A stretch of 64,000 bases of DNA from CAVSNH01 sp963729275 (GTDB lineage: Bacteria > Actinomycetota > Acidimicrobiia > Acidimicrobiales > RAAP-2). Below the pieces are notes generated by a model. That model saw only the letters and a list, made by a program, of their open reading frames with translations. It was not told the DNA's origin and searched no databases. The DNA lies in assembly GCA_963729275.1 (NCBI GenBank), contig CAVSNH010000003.1:682001-746000 (forward strand), written 5' to 3'. A program made the translations under genes and the position numbers. Positions 62,239 through 64,000 of the stretch are shown here, piece after piece. The stretch's first letter is position 1. Each line of letters starts with the position of its first letter.

Positions 62239-62709
62239 TTATCCGCCGTTGCCAGAATTGTGATGACCGGCCGCACTCATACACCACTGGTGGCCCGCAG
62301 CGAAGGCCGCTTGCTCAGCGGCGCCCATATGAGCGACGCCGGTACTGCCGTGCTTTCGGCACGAGCGCTGCCCGGCGGTGAATGCGGCCTGTTCGGCCGC
62401 CGTTGTGGGGACCAGAGTCGTGGCCGAAGCTGCCGATGGCAACAAGGTGGACACGGGTGCAGCTACAGAGGAGGGCGAGTCTGACAGGGGCAGCCGTGAG
62501 GACTGCGAGGAGCGGACGGGCACGTGGGGAACGGCCGCCTTCTGGCTGCCTTCGCTCCATCGAATTGCGAAGACGACCTCGATGACCAGCACCGCAAACA
62601 GCAGAGTCAAGACAATCGCCCACGTCCGATGTCTCTTCCAAACTGACTGAAGGACTACCTGAGACCGTGCCTTCCACCGTCGAGACCTGGAATAAGTAGT
62701 CCTCGCCAT
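62239..62709 (-). CDS. Single-pass membrane protein with a duplicated motif
   Basis: The 156-residue protein has a basic N-terminus and one membrane helix (TWAIVLTLLFAVLVIEVVFA), then a Ser/Pro-rich extracytoplasmic stretch. The C-terminal part holds two copies of a short repeat, AAEQAAFTAGQRSC and AAEQAAFAAGHQWC, each ending in Cys. It lies 15 bp downstream of the DUF4397-LysM gene on the same strand, so both may act at the cell wall. The family is not recognised. Confidence 0.62.
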   Translation of the reverse strand: MARTTYSRSRRWKARSQVVLQSVWKRHRTWAIVLTLLFAVLVIEVVFAIRWSEGSQKAAVPHVPVRSSQSSRLPLSDSPSSVAAPVSTLLPSAASATTLVPTTAAEQAAFTAGQRSCRKHGSTGVAHMGAAEQAAFAAGHQWCMSAAGHHNSGNGG

Positions 62710-62724
62710 ATCAGTTTCCCTGCG

Positions 62725-63696
62725 CTACGTAGGCGGAAGAACCAATGACTGCCCTGGATAAATCAAGTTGGGGTCGGCCACACGGCTCGCGTTGGCCGCG
62801 ATCAGAGCCGTCGTATAGGTCGCTACTTGCTGATTGGTCGGGGTATGGCCCAAGCTGAATGCCAACACCCCTTCAGCGATATCCCATAGGTTATCGCCAC
62901 TCCTCACCGAATAGGAGGTCGAGGTGTTTGGAAGGGCGGAGGACGTGGGGGCGGAGGTGGTTGCCGGAGGTGTCACAGCCGTCGGTGTCACGGCGGTGGG
63001 CGTGGCCGGCGGGGCAACTGCATCTGCTGTTGTGTGGACGATGACAGTGTGGTTCGGGCCGTTCAGGACAATCAGCGTGTAAATCGTGTTGGGCGCCAGC
63101 TTGACGGACGCGGTCAGCTTTGGCTCCGTCGAAATCCGGAGCTTCCAGGTCCCCTCGGGCACGACGCCGTAACCGGTGACCGAGGCGTAGGACAGATCGG
63201 TGGCCAATGTCGGCTGGGGGACCACCTTGATGGTCGGCGAGCCAGCGGTGGTCGAGGCTTGAATGATGCGTACCTTGGACCGACCGCTCGGTGGAGGAGT
63301 CAGGTTGTCGTCGATGACTTTGTCCACCAAATGGTTGGTGGGACCGGTCACGATCACCGTGTAGACCCCGCCTGGAGCCAGAGTCAGATCCCCCGCCAAC
63401 AAAGGCTTCCCCGTCGTGACGCCGGTGGGATGCATGCTCACGGCGTAGGTTCCCGCCGGCACCGTTGTGTATTTCGTGATCCCGCCATAAGTGACGTCGT
63501 GGGCGAACTCGGACTTGGTTCCTCCGATGGGGCTGACCCACACATCGGCCCCTCCAGTCTCTGGTGACAAATGGGCGACCCTCACCTCGGCGGTGGCGGG
63601 GCCCGCTACCGCACGGGGAGCTATCCCCACACACCAAGCTACGACCAGGATGGGTGCCAGGACCCAGCGCAAATGTCTACTCCATGACACACTCAC
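62725..63696 (-). CDS. Secreted DUF4397 protein with C-terminal LysM domain
   Basis: The start is GTG 63696 after GAGAGAGC; 323 residues. A signal peptide (WVLAPILVVAWCVGIAPRAV) is followed by two DUF4397 domains: AEVRVAHLSPETGGADVWVS, VPAGTYAVSMHPTGVTTGKP, then KVRIIQASTTAGSPTIKVVP and VPEGTWKLRISTEP. A Thr/Pro linker leads to a LysM-type domain (SYSVRSGDNLWDIAEGVLAF, ending PNLIYPGQSLVLPP). LysM binds peptidoglycan, so it is probably wall-attached. DUF4397 function is unknown. Confidence 0.88.
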   Translation of the reverse strand: MSVSWSRHLRWVLAPILVVAWCVGIAPRAVAGPATAEVRVAHLSPETGGADVWVSPIGGTKSEFAHDVTYGGITKYTTVPAGTYAVSMHPTGVTTGKPLLAGDLTLAPGGVYTVIVTGPTNHLVDKVIDDNLTPPPSGRSKVRIIQASTTAGSPTIKVVPQPTLATDLSYASVTGYGVVPEGTWKLRISTEPKLTASVKLAPNTIYTLIVLNGPNHTVIVHTTADAVAPPATPTAVTPTAVTPPATTSAPTSSALPNTSTSYSVRSGDNLWDIAEGVLAFSLGHTPTNQQVATYTTALIAANASRVADPNLIYPGQSLVLPPT

Positions 63697-63956
63697 AATT
63701 GTGCTCTCTCTCCGACACTCAGCCATTGGCCGCTCGCCCGTCCTTTACCCCATTGCATATTTTCTATACAGATTGGGTCCTTGAACGCATCGGATGACAT
63801 TCTCGGCACCCACAGGACCACAGTTAGTGAGCAACGCCGAGACCCCCCCTGTCGTCAAGCCAAGGCTGAGAGACCTTTGACCCTTCCGGTTTCGCAGCCA
63901 CGCGCCGTGGTTGACGATGATCCCAGGTGGATAGCGGACCAGGGGGGAGCCTCACG

Positions 63957-64000
63957 GTGACGAAACGGGTAGTCGGTGGCGCCGACACCGACCTAGGGAT
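63957..64000 (+). CDS. Possible gene start running out of the window
   Basis: GTG 63957 follows GGGGGGAG at 63942-63949 and the frame stays open to the end (VTKRVVGGADTDLG). It is too short to identify. Confidence 0.3.
   Translation, partial: MTKRVVGGADTDLG

Overview
The window looks like chromosomal DNA of a high-GC actinobacterium. The best taxonomic clue is a secreted collagen-like protein (14133-15086) that carries two copies of the GYWLV..DGGVF.FG.A.FYGS repeat, a type I associate with Acidimicrobiia. GTG starts, strong AAGGAGG-like ribosome sites and ATGA-coupled operons also fit Actinomycetota. The assignment is by recall and was not searched. No rRNA, CRISPR array, phage module or replication origin was seen.

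Layout. 1-9.8 kb: small-molecule and sugar metabolism. It holds a tandem muconolactone-isomerase-like protein (cut by the window edge), an SDR lacking the usual catalytic Tyr, SnoaL/NTF2-fold proteins, rpiA divergent from an IolC-type aldolase, an HTH gene bracketed by direct repeats, an epimerase, an SRPBCC protein and a frameshifted acetamidase. 10.2-13.1 kb: a two-gene, domain-permuted PEP-synthase-like phosphotransferase ending in a cyclic-nucleotide-binding domain. 13.5-18.7 kb: PH/GRAM-like protein, collagen-like protein, frameshifted GH172/DUF2961, and a likely metal-responsive set (Cys-tailed BlaI regulator, DUF5134-like protein, frameshifted membrane protein). 19.3-26 kb: secreted protein, universal stress protein, then a FAD oxidoreductase/methyltransferase/DUF4242 operon divergent from a TetR gene with two palindromes between them, followed by a DUF4242-adenylate cyclase fusion. 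26.2-32.4 kb: ATP-grasp ligase, fused double hydrolase of exosortase-associated type and GT4 glycosyltransferase, between transposase remnants. 32.8-43.5 kb: channel-like protein divergent from topoisomerase IB, S53 peptidase, DUF998 protein, large secreted glycoside hydrolase, FUSC transporter. 44.2-46.9 kb: 5'-truncated peroxiredoxin, IS remnant, FkbM methyltransferase. 47.0-54.9 kb: compact NRPS operon (A-T, P450, C-A-T-TE, PPTase). 55.2-63.7 kb: GH38 stub cut by an IS fragment, tannase-family esterase, FtsX/ATPase/ATPase ABC exporter, single-pass repeat protein, DUF4397-LysM protein.

How it fits together. The clearest pathway is the NRPS operon. A stand-alone A-T protein (hand-read code close to leucine) could load a carrier, the adjacent P450 could oxidise the bound residue, C-A-T-TE could add a second residue and release the product, and the PPTase could activate the carriers. 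A second theme is cyclic-nucleotide signalling: a cyclase fusion and a cyclic-nucleotide-binding kinase-like protein lie about 12 kb apart. The window also has much decay: six transposase remnants, an epimerase pseudogene, two genes truncated beside IS fragments, three genes with a single frameshift each, and a dispersed repeat of about 24-28 bp in five copies.
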